From Thermoanaerobaculia bacterium (GTDB lineage Bacteria > Acidobacteriota > Thermoanaerobaculia > Multivoradales > Multivoraceae), in NCBI GenBank assembly GCA_022823665.1, contig JAJEHN010000023.1, positions 1 to 64,000 on the forward strand: 64,000 bases of DNA, given 5' to 3'. The position numbers and the translations under genes were made by a program. Positions 32,201-41,225 of this stretch are shown piece after piece; position 1 is the first letter of the stretch; each line of letters opens with the position of its first letter. The notes under the pieces are model-generated. The model was not told where the DNA came from and did no database searches. It was given only the letters and a program-made list of their open reading frames with translations.

Positions 32201-34804
32201 CTACCGGCCCCAGCGGTAGTGCAGGCGCGCGTAGTAGTACCCGCCGCCGAGGCCCCAGGGCGTGAACTGGCTGTAGGGCAGGCCGAACTGCGCGGCGAAC
32301 AGGTCCATGCGATCCGAGAACGTGTCGAAGACGTTCTGGCCGCCGACGGAGAGCGTCGTGTCGCGCACGAGCGGAACGCTGACCTCCAGGTCGAAGATGT
32401 ACCGGCCGCCGAGAACCGGCGCGCCGGCCCGACGCACGGAGCGCGCGTCCAGGTGGTCGACCCACGACCCGAAGTAGTGCAGCCGCCCCAGCAGGTCGAC
32501 CCGCCGACTTCCCACGTCGACGCCCTGGCTGACGGCCAGGTTCCACCGCGTCTCCGGCACGCCCCGCTCCAGGGCGAGCACGTCGCCGGGACCGAGCAGC
32601 TCGGAGTCCTTCGTGATCTCCGTCTCCGTGTGGTTCAGCGCCAGGCTGAACGTCGTGTTCCCGCCCAGCGCCGGCGGCGTCCAGGTCGAGACGATGTCGA
32701 TCCCCTGGGTGCGCGACGAGAAGTCGTTGATGAAGAAGCGGAACGAGGACAGCGTGCGCGCCGAGGTGATGCCTTCCGACAGCAACAGGGCGCGCTCTTC
32801 GCCGGACAGCGTGAAGAACTGGGACAGGGCGAGCCGCCGGTCGACGTCGATGTGGTAGGTGTCCGCCGTCAACGTGAACGGCCCGGTGTCCACCACCAGG
32901 CCGGCGGTCACGTTCGTCGAGGTTTCGGGTTCGAGGGGCTGGCCGCCCCGGAACTGCGCCGCGCGGAAGGTCGACGGCACCGTGGCGCTGTCGACCAGAT
33001 CGAGCGTCTCCGGGTTGATCGTCGACTGCACGTTGAACACGTTCTGCTGACCGGGCGTCGGGGCCCGGAAACCGGTGCTCACGCCGCCCCGCACGGAGAC
33101 CGTGTCCGTCACGGCGTAGCGGGCCGAGAGCTTTCCGTTCGTCGTGTTGCCGAAGACGTCGAAGTGCTCGAACCGCAGCGCGCCGCCAAGCGTCCATCGG
33201 CCGTCCGGATCCCGCAGTTCCAGGTCGCCGTACACCGCCGTGTTGGCACGGCTCCAGGTCCCGGCCGTGTAGTCCGGGAACCCCGGGAAACCATTGGAGC
33301 CGGAAACGAAACCCTGCGCGGCGTACGGTCCGACCTGCCATGACGGCAGCCCACCGGAACGGATCGTGAAGCGCTCGTCACGCCACTCGGCGCCGCCGGC
33401 CAGGTGAACGAGTTCGGAGACGTCGTAGGAGACGTCGAGGTTCAGGTTGAGTTCGGCCTGCCGGTAGACGCCCGGATCGAAGTCGCGCGGACTCGTCGGA
33501 CCCAGCGAGGCGTTCACCGTATTGAAGAGGAAGAAGTCCGCTTCGTGAGAGCCGTAGCTGGCGCTCGCGTCCCAGGTGAAGCCGCCCTTCGTGGTCCGGC
33601 GCACGCCGGCCACGGCCGACGTGTCAGTCATCACGCCGCTGAAGTAGGGGGTGAAGCCGCCCGGAGCGATCTCCTGGAAGGAGAAGCAGTTCGGGTCGGC
33701 GAAGACCTGTGCCAGCGCGTCCGGATCCGGCCGATCGTCCGTGATCGCCACGGTCGGGCAGCCCGCCGAACCGTCGCGCACGCCGTCCTGCGCGTCGAGC
33801 ACGTCGCCGATGAGGAGCGTGCGTCCTCCGTCCAGACTGAAGATGTTGGCGCGGGTGTTGGGGTTGCGGTAGTAGAAACCCTGCGTCGCCGTCTTCTCCG
33901 CGTAGTTCGCGTGCCCGTATACCTGCGCGCCGTTCCCGAGCAGCTTGCCGAAGTTGCCGAAGAGCTTCAGGTCGTCCTCGTACTCCGAGTCGCCCCAGAC
34001 CTGCGCCGGGTCCCGGATGTGCGTGTTGCCGGCGGCGGTCAACGCCGCCGCATCGGCGCGCTGGACGCTGCGGCTGGTCGGGTCGGCATTGCCGTACTCC
34101 ATGCTCAGGTGGGCGAAGCCGTTCTCGCCCAGCGGCAGGCCGACGTCGCCGGCGATCGTGTAAGCCTGACCGTCGCCAGCGCCGTAGACGCCGCTCTTCA
34201 CCTCCAGGCTGCCGCCCGACGGCGCGTCCTTCAGCAGGAAGTTCATCACGCCGGCGATCGCGTCGGAGCCGTACTGCGCCGAGGCGCCGTCGCGGAGCAC
34301 CTCGACCAGCCGCAGCGCGGTCGCCGGAATCGTGGAGATGTCCGGCCCCTGGGTGCCGTCGGTCACGCCCCCGAACCAGACCAGGATCGCGGACCGGTGC
34401 CTGCGCTTGCCGTTGACGAGAACGAGCGTGTGGTCGTGGGCCAGGTTGCGCAGACTGGCCGGCCGCACCAGCGTTGCCGCGCCGCTGATCGGATGGGTCG
34501 CCACGTTGAACGAGGGGACCAGGTTCCGCAACTGGTAGTCCAGCGTGCTGGCGCCCTGGCTGACGACATCCTCTACCGGGATGGCGTCGATCGGGACGGA
34601 CGATTCGGTCACCGACCGCGGCCGTGCGCGGCTGCCCACCACCACCAACTCGTCATCGAACTCCGCGACCACCTCGCCTTCCGTGCTCACCGCTTCCTCA
34701 GTGACGCCGTCGGCGGAGGCGACGCCTTCCGTGCCGGCTTCCTGGGCCGACACGGCCCCGGGCACCGAGAGCGCGAAGAGCAACGCGATGAGCAGGCGCG
34801 GCAC
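32201..34804 (-). CDS. TonB-dependent outer-membrane receptor
   Basis: The 867-residue precursor has a signal peptide (LLIALLFALSVPGAVSAQE) and a plug domain with DELVVVGSRARPRSVTESSVPIDAI (TonB-box-like region), LRNLAHDHTLVLVNGKRRH and GSDAIAGVMNFLL. The 22-strand barrel ends in HYRWGR. It would import a large or scarce ligand across the outer membrane using TonB energy. The GTG start at 34804 leaves only 40 bp to the divergent Rieske gene, so both share a control region. It abuts the GcvT-fusion gene with no gap, making it the probable first gene of the operon and pointing to substrate uptake for the encoded catabolic enzymes. Confidence 0.92.
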   Translation of the reverse strand: MPRLLIALLFALSVPGAVSAQEAGTEGVASADGVTEEAVSTEGEVVAEFDDELVVVGSRARPRSVTESSVPIDAIPVEDVVSQGASTLDYQLRNLVPSFNVATHPISGAATLVRPASLRNLAHDHTLVLVNGKRRHRSAILVWFGGVTDGTQGPDISTIPATALRLVEVLRDGASAQYGSDAIAGVMNFLLKDAPSGGSLEVKSGVYGAGDGQAYTIAGDVGLPLGENGFAHLSMEYGNADPTSRSVQRADAAALTAAGNTHIRDPAQVWGDSEYEDDLKLFGNFGKLLGNGAQVYGHANYAEKTATQGFYYRNPNTRANIFSLDGGRTLLIGDVLDAQDGVRDGSAGCPTVAITDDRPDPDALAQVFADPNCFSFQEIAPGGFTPYFSGVMTDTSAVAGVRRTTKGGFTWDASASYGSHEADFFLFNTVNASLGPTSPRDFDPGVYRQAELNLNLDVSYDVSELVHLAGGAEWRDERFTIRSGGLPSWQVGPYAAQGFVSGSNGFPGFPDYTAGTWSRANTAVYGDLELRDPDGRWTLGGALRFEHFDVFGNTTNGKLSARYAVTDTVSVRGGVSTGFRAPTPGQQNVFNVQSTINPETLDLVDSATVPSTFRAAQFRGGQPLEPETSTNVTAGLVVDTGPFTLTADTYHIDVDRRLALSQFFTLSGEERALLLSEGITSARTLSSFRFFINDFSSRTQGIDIVSTWTPPALGGNTTFSLALNHTETEITKDSELLGPGDVLALERGVPETRWNLAVSQGVDVGSRRVDLLGRLHYFGSWVDHLDARSVRRAGAPVLGGRYIFDLEVSVPLVRDTTLSVGGQNVFDTFSDRMDLFAAQFGLPYSQFTPWGLGGGYYYARLHYRWGR

Positions 34805-34844
34805 GGCTGAGATGATGGCACATCAACGACGCTAGGATCGGTTC

Positions 34845-35978
34845 GTGAACCCGCGCAAGGCTCCCCGGCCGCTGGAAGGCCATCTCTACACCGACGCCGC
34901 CGTCTTCAGCGAGGAGATGGAGCGCATCTTCTCGCGCATGTGGCTGTGCGGAGGACGGCTCGAGGAGTTGGACGAACCGGGCCGGTTCGTGACCCGCGAG
35001 ATCGGCGGCGAATCGGTGATCGCCGTTCGGACCGCTGCAGCCGGCGACGCCGCCGGATCGAACGGCAACGGTGCGGCCGCCGAGACACGGCACGGGCTGG
35101 CCGCGTTCTACAACGTCTGCCGCCACCGGGGCGCCCGCGTCGTCGACGACTGCGCCGGAAGGACGAAGGTCTTCCAGTGCCCCTACCACGCCTGGACCTA
35201 CGGCCTCGACGGCCGGCTGGTCGGCGCGCCGCACATGGGGAACGACTTCGACGCGAAGAGCGCCGGCCTGGTGCCGGTGCGGATCGGCGCGCTGAACGGC
35301 TTCTTCTACCTGTCGCTCGCGGCCGACGGACCGCCGCTCGCCGAGGTCGCCGCCGACCTGCCGGACCTGTCCCGGTTCACCCTCGGCCGGCTGGTCCGGG
35401 GCGACCGCCACGAGTACGAGGCGCAGGCGAACTGGAAGATCCTCTGCGAGAACTACAACGAGTGCTACCACTGCGCCGTCGTCCACCCGGAGTTGAACCG
35501 GGTCTCGGACTACCGCAACGGGGGCAATCTGGAGTACGGCCGCTACTACGTCGGCGGGCCGATGACACTGAACGACGGTTGCAACACGATGACAGCGACC
35601 GGCCGCAGCAACCGGCCTGACCTGCCCGCCATCGAGGTCGCCGACCGGACCTCGGTCCAGTACTACCATGTGTACCCCAACCTGCTGATCAGCCTGCACC
35701 GGGACTACGTGGTGACCCACACGCTGTGGCCGATCGAGGCCGGCCGCACCCGAATCGTCTGCGAATGGCTCTTCGCCCCCGATACCGCCGTGGCGCCCGG
35801 CTTCGACCCAAGCGACGCCGTCGACTTCTGGCACCTCGTGAACAGCCAGGACTGGGACGTCTGCGCGCGCACCCAGTTGGGCGTCGCCTCTCGCGGCTAC
35901 AGCCCCACGGCCTACGAAGAGAGCGAAGCCTGCCTCCAGGTGTTCGGTGGCTGGTATCTGGACCAGATGGGCCTGTGA
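34845..35978 (+). CDS. Rieske-type aromatic-ring-hydroxylating/betaine-type oxygenase, alpha subunit
   Basis: The 377-residue protein has a Rieske [2Fe-2S] site, NVCRHRG and CPYHAWTYG (C-x-H...C-x2-H). The mononuclear iron site comprises two His of ENYNECYHCAVVHPEL and an Asp in NSQDWDVCARTQ. The ENY(N/R)ECYHC motif is shared with oxygenases acting on trimethylated amines such as glycine betaine (GbcA) and carnitine. A Gly/Ala/Asn-rich insert (residues about 66-80) is atypical. A reductase subunit is needed and is not seen next to it. GTG 34845 is divergent from the TonB receptor. The nearby GcvT-like and FAD enzymes fit successive N-demethylation, which is inference. Confidence 0.85.
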   Translation: MNPRKAPRPLEGHLYTDAAVFSEEMERIFSRMWLCGGRLEELDEPGRFVTREIGGESVIAVRTAAAGDAAGSNGNGAAAETRHGLAAFYNVCRHRGARVVDDCAGRTKVFQCPYHAWTYGLDGRLVGAPHMGNDFDAKSAGLVPVRIGALNGFFYLSLAADGPPLAEVAADLPDLSRFTLGRLVRGDRHEYEAQANWKILCENYNECYHCAVVHPELNRVSDYRNGGNLEYGRYYVGGPMTLNDGCNTMTATGRSNRPDLPAIEVADRTSVQYYHVYPNLLISLHRDYVVTHTLWPIEAGRTRIVCEWLFAPDTAVAPGFDPSDAVDFWHLVNSQDWDVCARTQLGVASRGYSPTAYEESEACLQVFGGWYLDQMGL

Positions 35979-36037
35979 GCCGGCGCTCCCGGCTGGCGCG
36001 CACCGCGCCGCGCGAGCCTCGACTCTGAAGACCATTC

Positions 36038-37471
36038 ATGTGGCTCCGTGAACACGCGCTGATCCTCGTCCTGTTCGCCCTGTACACGGGCGTACTGGTT
36101 CACCACGCGCTGATCGGTCAGCGCCGGACGCGCGATCTGGCCGACTTCCTGGTCGGCGGCCGCTCGCTCGGAGGCATCATCCTCGGCGTCTCCTTCTTCG
36201 CCACCTACGCCAGCACGAACAGCTTCATCGGCTTCGCCGGCAGGGCCTACGCCTCGGGCATCGCCTGGCTCCTGATCATCCCGACCGCGGTCGTCCTCTC
36301 CTTCGTCGCCTGGGCATGGCTGGCGCCGCGCCTGCGCGGGGTGACCGAGACCCTCGGTTCGGTGACCATCCCGGACTACATCGGCTTCCGCTTCAACAGC
36401 CGGCCGGCCCGCTTCGCCGCCGCCGTGATCGTCATCTTCTCCAGCTTCCTCTACATGACCGCGGTGTTCAAGGGCATCGGCTCATTGCTGGTCGAACTCC
36501 TCGACCTGAGCTACGGCCTGGCGCTCTTCGTCGTCGTCCTGATCGTCTGCCTGTACACGATGATCGGCGGCTTCCACTCGGTGGCGCGGACCGACTTCGT
36601 CCAGGGCATGCTGATGACGATGGCCGCGTTGCTGATGTTCTTCCTCATCACCCGGGCCGCAGGCGGCATCGGCCGCCTGGCTGACCTGGCCCAGATCGAC
36701 GACGGCTCGCTCGCCCGCTGGGATACCGCGCAGCCGCTGGGGATGCTGATCGGAGTCGTCTTCGCTTCGACCGTCAAGCTGATCGTCGAACCGCGCCAGC
36801 TCTCGCGCTTCTACGCACTGGAAACCGAGACCGCAGCCAGGAGCGGCCTCGTCGTGTCGACCCTGAGCTTTCTGATCGTGTTCAGCCTGCTGGCGCCGCT
36901 CGGGCTCTACGCCCACTTCGTCGTCGGTCAGGGCGTCGCGGACACCGACCAGGTCATCCCGATGATGCTCAGCGACCCGGCCATCTTCCCGCCGGTCGTG
37001 CAGGCCCTGCTGTTCCTCGCCCTGGTCTCCGCCGCCATGTCCTCACTCGACAGCGTCCTCCTCGTCATGGCGTCGACTTTCCAGCGCGACCTGCTCGGCC
37101 TGCTGGTTCCGGCCGACGACCGTCACGCCGTCCGCAACACGCGCGTCTGCGTCGTGCTGTTCGCCGCGATCACGGCGATTCTCGCCATCGACCCGCCCGG
37201 CGGCATCGTCGAGTTGACGTCGTTCTCCGGCGCCCTCTACGCTGCCTGCTTCCTGCCCTCTCTCGCCCTGGGCCTCACCTGGCGCCGCGGCAACGGCGCC
37301 GCTGCCCTCTGGTCCTTCGCCGCCGGCGGCGCGACGCTGGGACTGTGGATGCTCCTCGACATCCAGGGCATGCACGCAGTGTTCCCGGCGATGGCGATCT
37401 CGTTTGCCGCCTACTGCGTCGCGGCCTTGATGGCGCCGGAGGCGAAGGCGGCGAAGGGGCTGTTCGGTTAA
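36038..37471 (+). CDS. Sodium:solute symporter (SSS family)
   Basis: The 477-residue inner-membrane protein has about 13 hydrophobic segments, starting HALILVLFALYTGVLVHHALIG. It carries the family core LADFLVGGRSLGGIILGVSFFATYAS, a helix pattern used for sodium-coupled import of sugars, amino acids, proline, pantothenate or carboxylates. The substrate cannot be read, but location 59 bp after the Rieske oxygenase gene on the same strand suggests that it imports the oxygenase's substrate. ATG 36038 lies right before the first helix. Confidence 0.9.
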   Translation: MWLREHALILVLFALYTGVLVHHALIGQRRTRDLADFLVGGRSLGGIILGVSFFATYASTNSFIGFAGRAYASGIAWLLIIPTAVVLSFVAWAWLAPRLRGVTETLGSVTIPDYIGFRFNSRPARFAAAVIVIFSSFLYMTAVFKGIGSLLVELLDLSYGLALFVVVLIVCLYTMIGGFHSVARTDFVQGMLMTMAALLMFFLITRAAGGIGRLADLAQIDDGSLARWDTAQPLGMLIGVVFASTVKLIVEPRQLSRFYALETETAARSGLVVSTLSFLIVFSLLAPLGLYAHFVVGQGVADTDQVIPMMLSDPAIFPPVVQALLFLALVSAAMSSLDSVLLVMASTFQRDLLGLLVPADDRHAVRNTRVCVVLFAAITAILAIDPPGGIVELTSFSGALYAACFLPSLALGLTWRRGNGAAALWSFAAGGATLGLWMLLDIQGMHAVFPAMAISFAAYCVAALMAPEAKAAKGLFG

Positions 37472-37522
37472 CGGCCCGCAGAGGCCTCGTAGCAGCTCGC
37501 CCTGTGCCGATCCGATCCTCCG

Positions 37523-38260
37523 ATGAGCCAGTCGACCCTGAATCCGCTCGGCCAGCCCGTCGGCCGCGCGCTCGGCGGCTGGACCGCCCCGCCGCCTCCC
37601 TCCCGCGGTTCGCTGGTTGGACGCCATTGTCGCGTTGAGCCCCTCGATCCCGCTCGCCACACCGGAGACCTGTACGAAGCCACCGCAGCCGACACTGAAG
37701 GCCGCATCTGGACCTACCTCAACTACGGTCCGTTCGGCTCACCCGCCGAACTCCGGTCATGGGCCGAAGCCGCGGCAGCAAGCGAAGATCCACTCTTCTT
37801 CGCCATCGTGGACGAAGCGGACGGAGGCGCGGCCGGCGTTGCGTCGTATCTGCGGATCGCGCCCGCCGTGGGCTCGATCGAGGTCGGGAGCATCTGCTAT
37901 CCACCCCGTCTGCAGCGGACCACGGCCGCCACGGAGGCGATGGTCCTGATGATGCGCTACGCCTTCGAGCTCGGCTACCGGCGCTACGAATGGAAGTGCG
38001 ACGCCCTGAACGCACCTTCCATCGCCGCCGCCGAACGTCTGGGCTTCACCTTCGAAGGCGTGTTCCGGCAAGCCACGATCTTCCGGGAGCGGAACCGCGA
38101 CACGGCCTGGTTCGCGATCATCGACCGGGACTGGAAGCAACTGGAATCCTGCTATGAGCGCTGGCTCGCGCCCGGCAACTTCGACATCGCCGGGGCGCAG
38201 AGAGAGTCGCTCTCGACACTTACCGCCCCCTTCGTCCGCCGGCGCTTTGCGTGCTGGTGA
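37523..38260 (+). CDS. GNAT-family N-acetyltransferase (RimJ/RimL-like)
   Basis: The 245-residue protein has the GNAT fold: VGRHCRVEPLDPARHTGDLYEA strand-helix start, VGSIEVGSICYPPRLQRTTAATEAMVLM for the acetyl-CoA site (motif A with the R-T-T-A-A variant of Q/RxxGxG), and ALNAPSIAAAERLGFTFEGVFRQ, the typical RimJ/RimL motif B. Such enzymes acetylate N-termini or small amines; the target is unknown. It stands between the symporter and RsgA, not tightly linked to either. Cytoplasmic. Confidence 0.88.
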   Translation: MSQSTLNPLGQPVGRALGGWTAPPPPSRGSLVGRHCRVEPLDPARHTGDLYEATAADTEGRIWTYLNYGPFGSPAELRSWAEAAAASEDPLFFAIVDEADGGAAGVASYLRIAPAVGSIEVGSICYPPRLQRTTAATEAMVLMMRYAFELGYRRYEWKCDALNAPSIAAAERLGFTFEGVFRQATIFRERNRDTAWFAIIDRDWKQLESCYERWLAPGNFDIAGAQRESLSTLTAPFVRRRFACW

Positions 38261-38330
38261 CCGGGGCAGGCGGCGAAGGTCAGCCTGAACAGCCGGGGAC
38301 CCGAACCTCCCGCACACCGACTGGCGCGGC

Positions 38331-39422
38331 CTACGTCCGCCGGTTCTTCTTCGCCCGCTGGACCGACTTGTAGTACGCGCCCAGCCGGCGGTCCTCGGCA
38401 CGGCGGGACGCTTCGTCGCGGCGCTGCTCGAGCCGGCGCTGTTCTTCCCGGAGGTCGTTGTAGTTGCGCAGCCGGGCCGGATCCAGAGAGCCGTCCCGGA
38501 TCGCCGCCCGAACGGCGCAGCCGGGCTCCTCTCCATGGCCGCAGTCCCGGAAGCGGCAATCGAGAGCGACTCCCTCGATGTCGTCGAAGGTCTCCTCCAG
38601 GCTGCTCTCGTCGTCGGCCCAGAGCTGGAGCTCGCGAATTCCCGGATTGTCGATCAGCAGACCGCCGCCGGGCAACTGGACGAGGCGCCGGTGCGTCGTC
38701 GTGTGACGGCCGCGGTCGTCACCTTCGCGCACCGGCGCGGTGCGCATCACTTCCTCGCCGCTCAGGCCGTTGAGCAGGGTCGACTTGCCCGCGCCCGAGG
38801 AGCCGAGCATGGCCACGGTGCGGCCCGGGGCAAGGTGAAGCGCGAGCGGTTCCAGGTCCTGCTTCGCCAGCGCATTGACCGCGACGACGGTCGCTCCCGG
38901 CGACGCTTCCGCTGCCCGCTCCCGCATCGCGTCCGGATCGGCCGCGAGGTCCGCCTTGGTCAGCACGACGACCGGTTCGGCGCCGCTTTCCGTGACCATG
39001 GCGACGAAGCGCTCCAGGCGGCGAACGTTGAAGTCGCCGTCCATGCCCATCACCAGGAAGACCGTGTCGACGTTCGCGGCCACGACCTGCTCCTCGGTGC
39101 GGGCGCCGGCCGCCTTTCGCGAGAGCCGGCTGCGACGGTCGAGCACGTGGACGATCCGTGGATCGACGCCCGGCACGGACGACGTCTCGACCACGACCCA
39201 GTCGCCGACCGCGGGGCCACCGGGAACGGCGCGGCGCGCGCGCTTCAGCAGCCGGGCCGACACCTCGCCCTCCGCGGCCACGACCTGGTAGACGCCGCGC
39301 GCTATCGACACGACGCGCGCCGGAACCAGCGGCCCTGGAAACGCCGCCCGCTCGACGAAGCGCGCGTAGGAGTCGGCGAAGTCGGGCCTCCAACCCCACG
39401 CGTTGAGGACTGGGTCGGTCAA
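38331..39422 (-). CDS. rsgA: Ribosome small-subunit biogenesis GTPase RsgA
   Basis: The 363-residue protein shows the circularly permuted GTPase order specific to RsgA: OB-fold N-terminus, VVVLTKADL (G4), then GSSGAGKSTLLNGL (G1), HTTTHRR (G2), DNPGIREL (G3). A C-terminal zinc site C-x5-C-G-H-x5-C (CRFRDCGHGEEPGC) follows. RsgA checks late 30S maturation. TTG 39422 (M-TDPVLNAWGW) gives the family length and has GGAAGGAC upstream. The open frame continues further upstream over the ABC permease gene but without homology. It follows dppC-like by 28 bp. Confidence 0.93.
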   Translation of the reverse strand: MTDPVLNAWGWRPDFADSYARFVERAAFPGPLVPARVVSIARGVYQVVAAEGEVSARLLKRARRAVPGGPAVGDWVVVETSSVPGVDPRIVHVLDRRSRLSRKAAGARTEEQVVAANVDTVFLVMGMDGDFNVRRLERFVAMVTESGAEPVVVLTKADLAADPDAMRERAAEASPGATVVAVNALAKQDLEPLALHLAPGRTVAMLGSSGAGKSTLLNGLSGEEVMRTAPVREGDDRGRHTTTHRRLVQLPGGGLLIDNPGIRELQLWADDESSLEETFDDIEGVALDCRFRDCGHGEEPGCAVRAAIRDGSLDPARLRNYNDLREEQRRLEQRRDEASRRAEDRRLGAYYKSVQRAKKNRRT

Positions 39423-39450
39423 GGGTCCAGGTCCTTCCGAGAAAGCGCCA

Positions 39451-40302
39451 CTACGTGATCCGCCTCTTCGGATCGAACGTGTCCCGCAGCCAGTCGCCGA
39501 GCAGGTTGGACGCCAGACACGAAGCCATGATCGCAATCCCCGGCATCGTGATCAGCCACCACGCGACCTCGATGAAGTTCCGACCGTCCGCCAGCATGCC
39601 GCCCCACGACACCTGGGGCGGCTGAATGCCGAGCCCAAGGAAGCTCAAGCCCGCTTCGAAGACGATCACGCTGCCGAACTGGAGCGTCGCCAGCACGAGC
39701 AGCGTGTTCAGGACGTTCGGGGTCAGGTGGCGGATCAGGATCATCGGACTCGAGACACCCGACACCCTGGCCACGGTGATGAAGTCCCGCTCGCGCAGGC
39801 TGAGCACCTCGCCGCGCACGATCCGCGCATACCAGGTCCAGTAGGTCAGGACGATGATCGTGATCACCATGCCCTCACCCGGCGGCAACACGGCCGCGAA
39901 CAGCATGGCGAGCGGGATCGCCGGGATCGACATCTGGATATCGATCAACCGCGAAATCACGGCGTCGACGATCCCACCGAAGTAGCCCGCCGAGATCCCC
40001 AGCGCGGCGCCGATGCCGCCGGAGAGAGCGATGGCGTAGATCGCCACCGTCACCGAGACGCGGGCGCCGGCGATGATCCGGCTCAGGATGTCGCGCCCCA
40101 GCATGTCCGTTCCGAGCGGGTGGTCGAGGCTGCCGCCGGTCCGCCAGAACGGCGGCGTCATCGACTCGGCGAGCGCGATCTCGGAGGCCTCGTGAGGCGC
40201 GAACCACGGCCCCGCCACGGCGCAGAGCAGGACCAGGCCGAGCACCGCGCAGGAAACGACGGGCATCCGCCGCTTGGGAATGGCGGCATGCCGCTCAGCC
40301 AT
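39451..40302 (-). CDS. ABC transporter permease, DppC/OppC type
   Basis: The 283-residue protein has five to six hydrophobic segments and the DppC-type start PVVSCAVLGLVLLCAVAGPWFAPH, then the family HPLGTDMLGRDILSRII. The EAA-like ATPase-coupling loop is visible as VARVSGVSSPMILIRHLTPN. It forms one half of an inner-membrane channel for peptides, nickel or similar solutes together with the DppB-type protein, whose gene overlaps it by 8 bp upstream. No ATP-binding subunit gene follows; the next gene is rsgA. Confidence 0.92.
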   Translation of the reverse strand: MAERHAAIPKRRMPVVSCAVLGLVLLCAVAGPWFAPHEASEIALAESMTPPFWRTGGSLDHPLGTDMLGRDILSRIIAGARVSVTVAIYAIALSGGIGAALGISAGYFGGIVDAVISRLIDIQMSIPAIPLAMLFAAVLPPGEGMVITIIVLTYWTWYARIVRGEVLSLRERDFITVARVSGVSSPMILIRHLTPNVLNTLLVLATLQFGSVIVFEAGLSFLGLGIQPPQVSWGGMLADGRNFIEVAWWLITMPGIAIMASCLASNLLGDWLRDTFDPKRRIT

Positions 40303-41212
40303 GGCGGATCCTCGGATCGATCAGCCCGTAGCTCAGGTCGACGAGGAGGTTCACGACGACGAAGATGACCGCCGACAGCACGACCCCGGCCTGCACGACC
40401 GGAAAGTCGCGCGCGAAGACGGCGTCGACCACGGTGCGGCCGACGCCCGGCCAGGCGAACACGACCTCGATGACGAACGCGCCGCCGAGCATGTTCGCGA
40501 AGTAGACGCCGATCATCGTCGCCAGCGGCACGGCGGCGTTGCGCAGGGCATACCGCCAGATGACGGTGCGTTCCGGCAGCCCCATCACCCGGCCGGTGCG
40601 GATGTAGTCGCTGTCCAGGATGTCCAGCATGGACGAGCGCAGCGTGCGCGTCATCGCCGCCACCGGGTACCAGCCGAGAGCGATCGCCGGCAGGACGAGG
40701 TGAAGCGGTCCCTCGCGGCCGAACGCCGGCAGCCATTGAAGCCTGACCGCCAGGTACAGGATGAGCAGCAGGCCGACCCAGAAGCCCGGCATCGCCTGGC
40801 CGAGCAGAGCCAGCACCTTTGCCAGACGGTCGACCCAGCGGCCTCGGTAGACCGCCGACAACACACCCAGGGGCACGGCCAGGAGAAGCGCGAAGACGAG
40901 CCCGGCCAGCGCCAACTCGAGCGTCGCCGGCAAACGCTCCAGCAGAAGCGGCATCGCCGGCGCCTGCCACTGATAGGACTCGCCGAAGTCGCCGCTGAAC
41001 GCGTCGCGCAGGAAGACGACGAACTGGACCGGCAGGGGCCGGTCGAGCCCCAGGGCCTCGCGCATCGCCGCGAAGTCCTCCTCCGAAGCGTCCATCGGCA
41101 GCAGCAGGGCGACCGGGTCGCCGGCCAGGCGTTGCGCAACGAAGACGATCAGGAGCGCGCCGAGCACCGCCACCGCGCCCTGCCAGAGACGGCGGATCAG
41201 GTAGGCGCGCAT
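40295..41212 (-). CDS. ABC transporter permease, DppB/OppB type
   Basis: The 305-residue protein begins YLIRRLWQGAVAVLGALLIVFVAQRLAGDP, the typical DppB start, and contains SGDFGESYQ and the EAA loop GRVMGLPERTVIWRYALRNA. It pairs with the DppC-type permease encoded downstream (8-bp overlap). The substrate-binding protein gene is 13 bp upstream. A canonical gene order A-B-C without D and F. Confidence 0.92.
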   Translation of the reverse strand: MRAYLIRRLWQGAVAVLGALLIVFVAQRLAGDPVALLLPMDASEEDFAAMREALGLDRPLPVQFVVFLRDAFSGDFGESYQWQAPAMPLLLERLPATLELALAGLVFALLLAVPLGVLSAVYRGRWVDRLAKVLALLGQAMPGFWVGLLLILYLAVRLQWLPAFGREGPLHLVLPAIALGWYPVAAMTRTLRSSMLDILDSDYIRTGRVMGLPERTVIWRYALRNAAVPLATMIGVYFANMLGGAFVIEVVFAWPGVGRTVVDAVFARDFPVVQAGVVLSAVIFVVVNLLVDLSYGLIDPRIRHG

Positions 41213-41225
41213 CGCTCCGCCGCGC

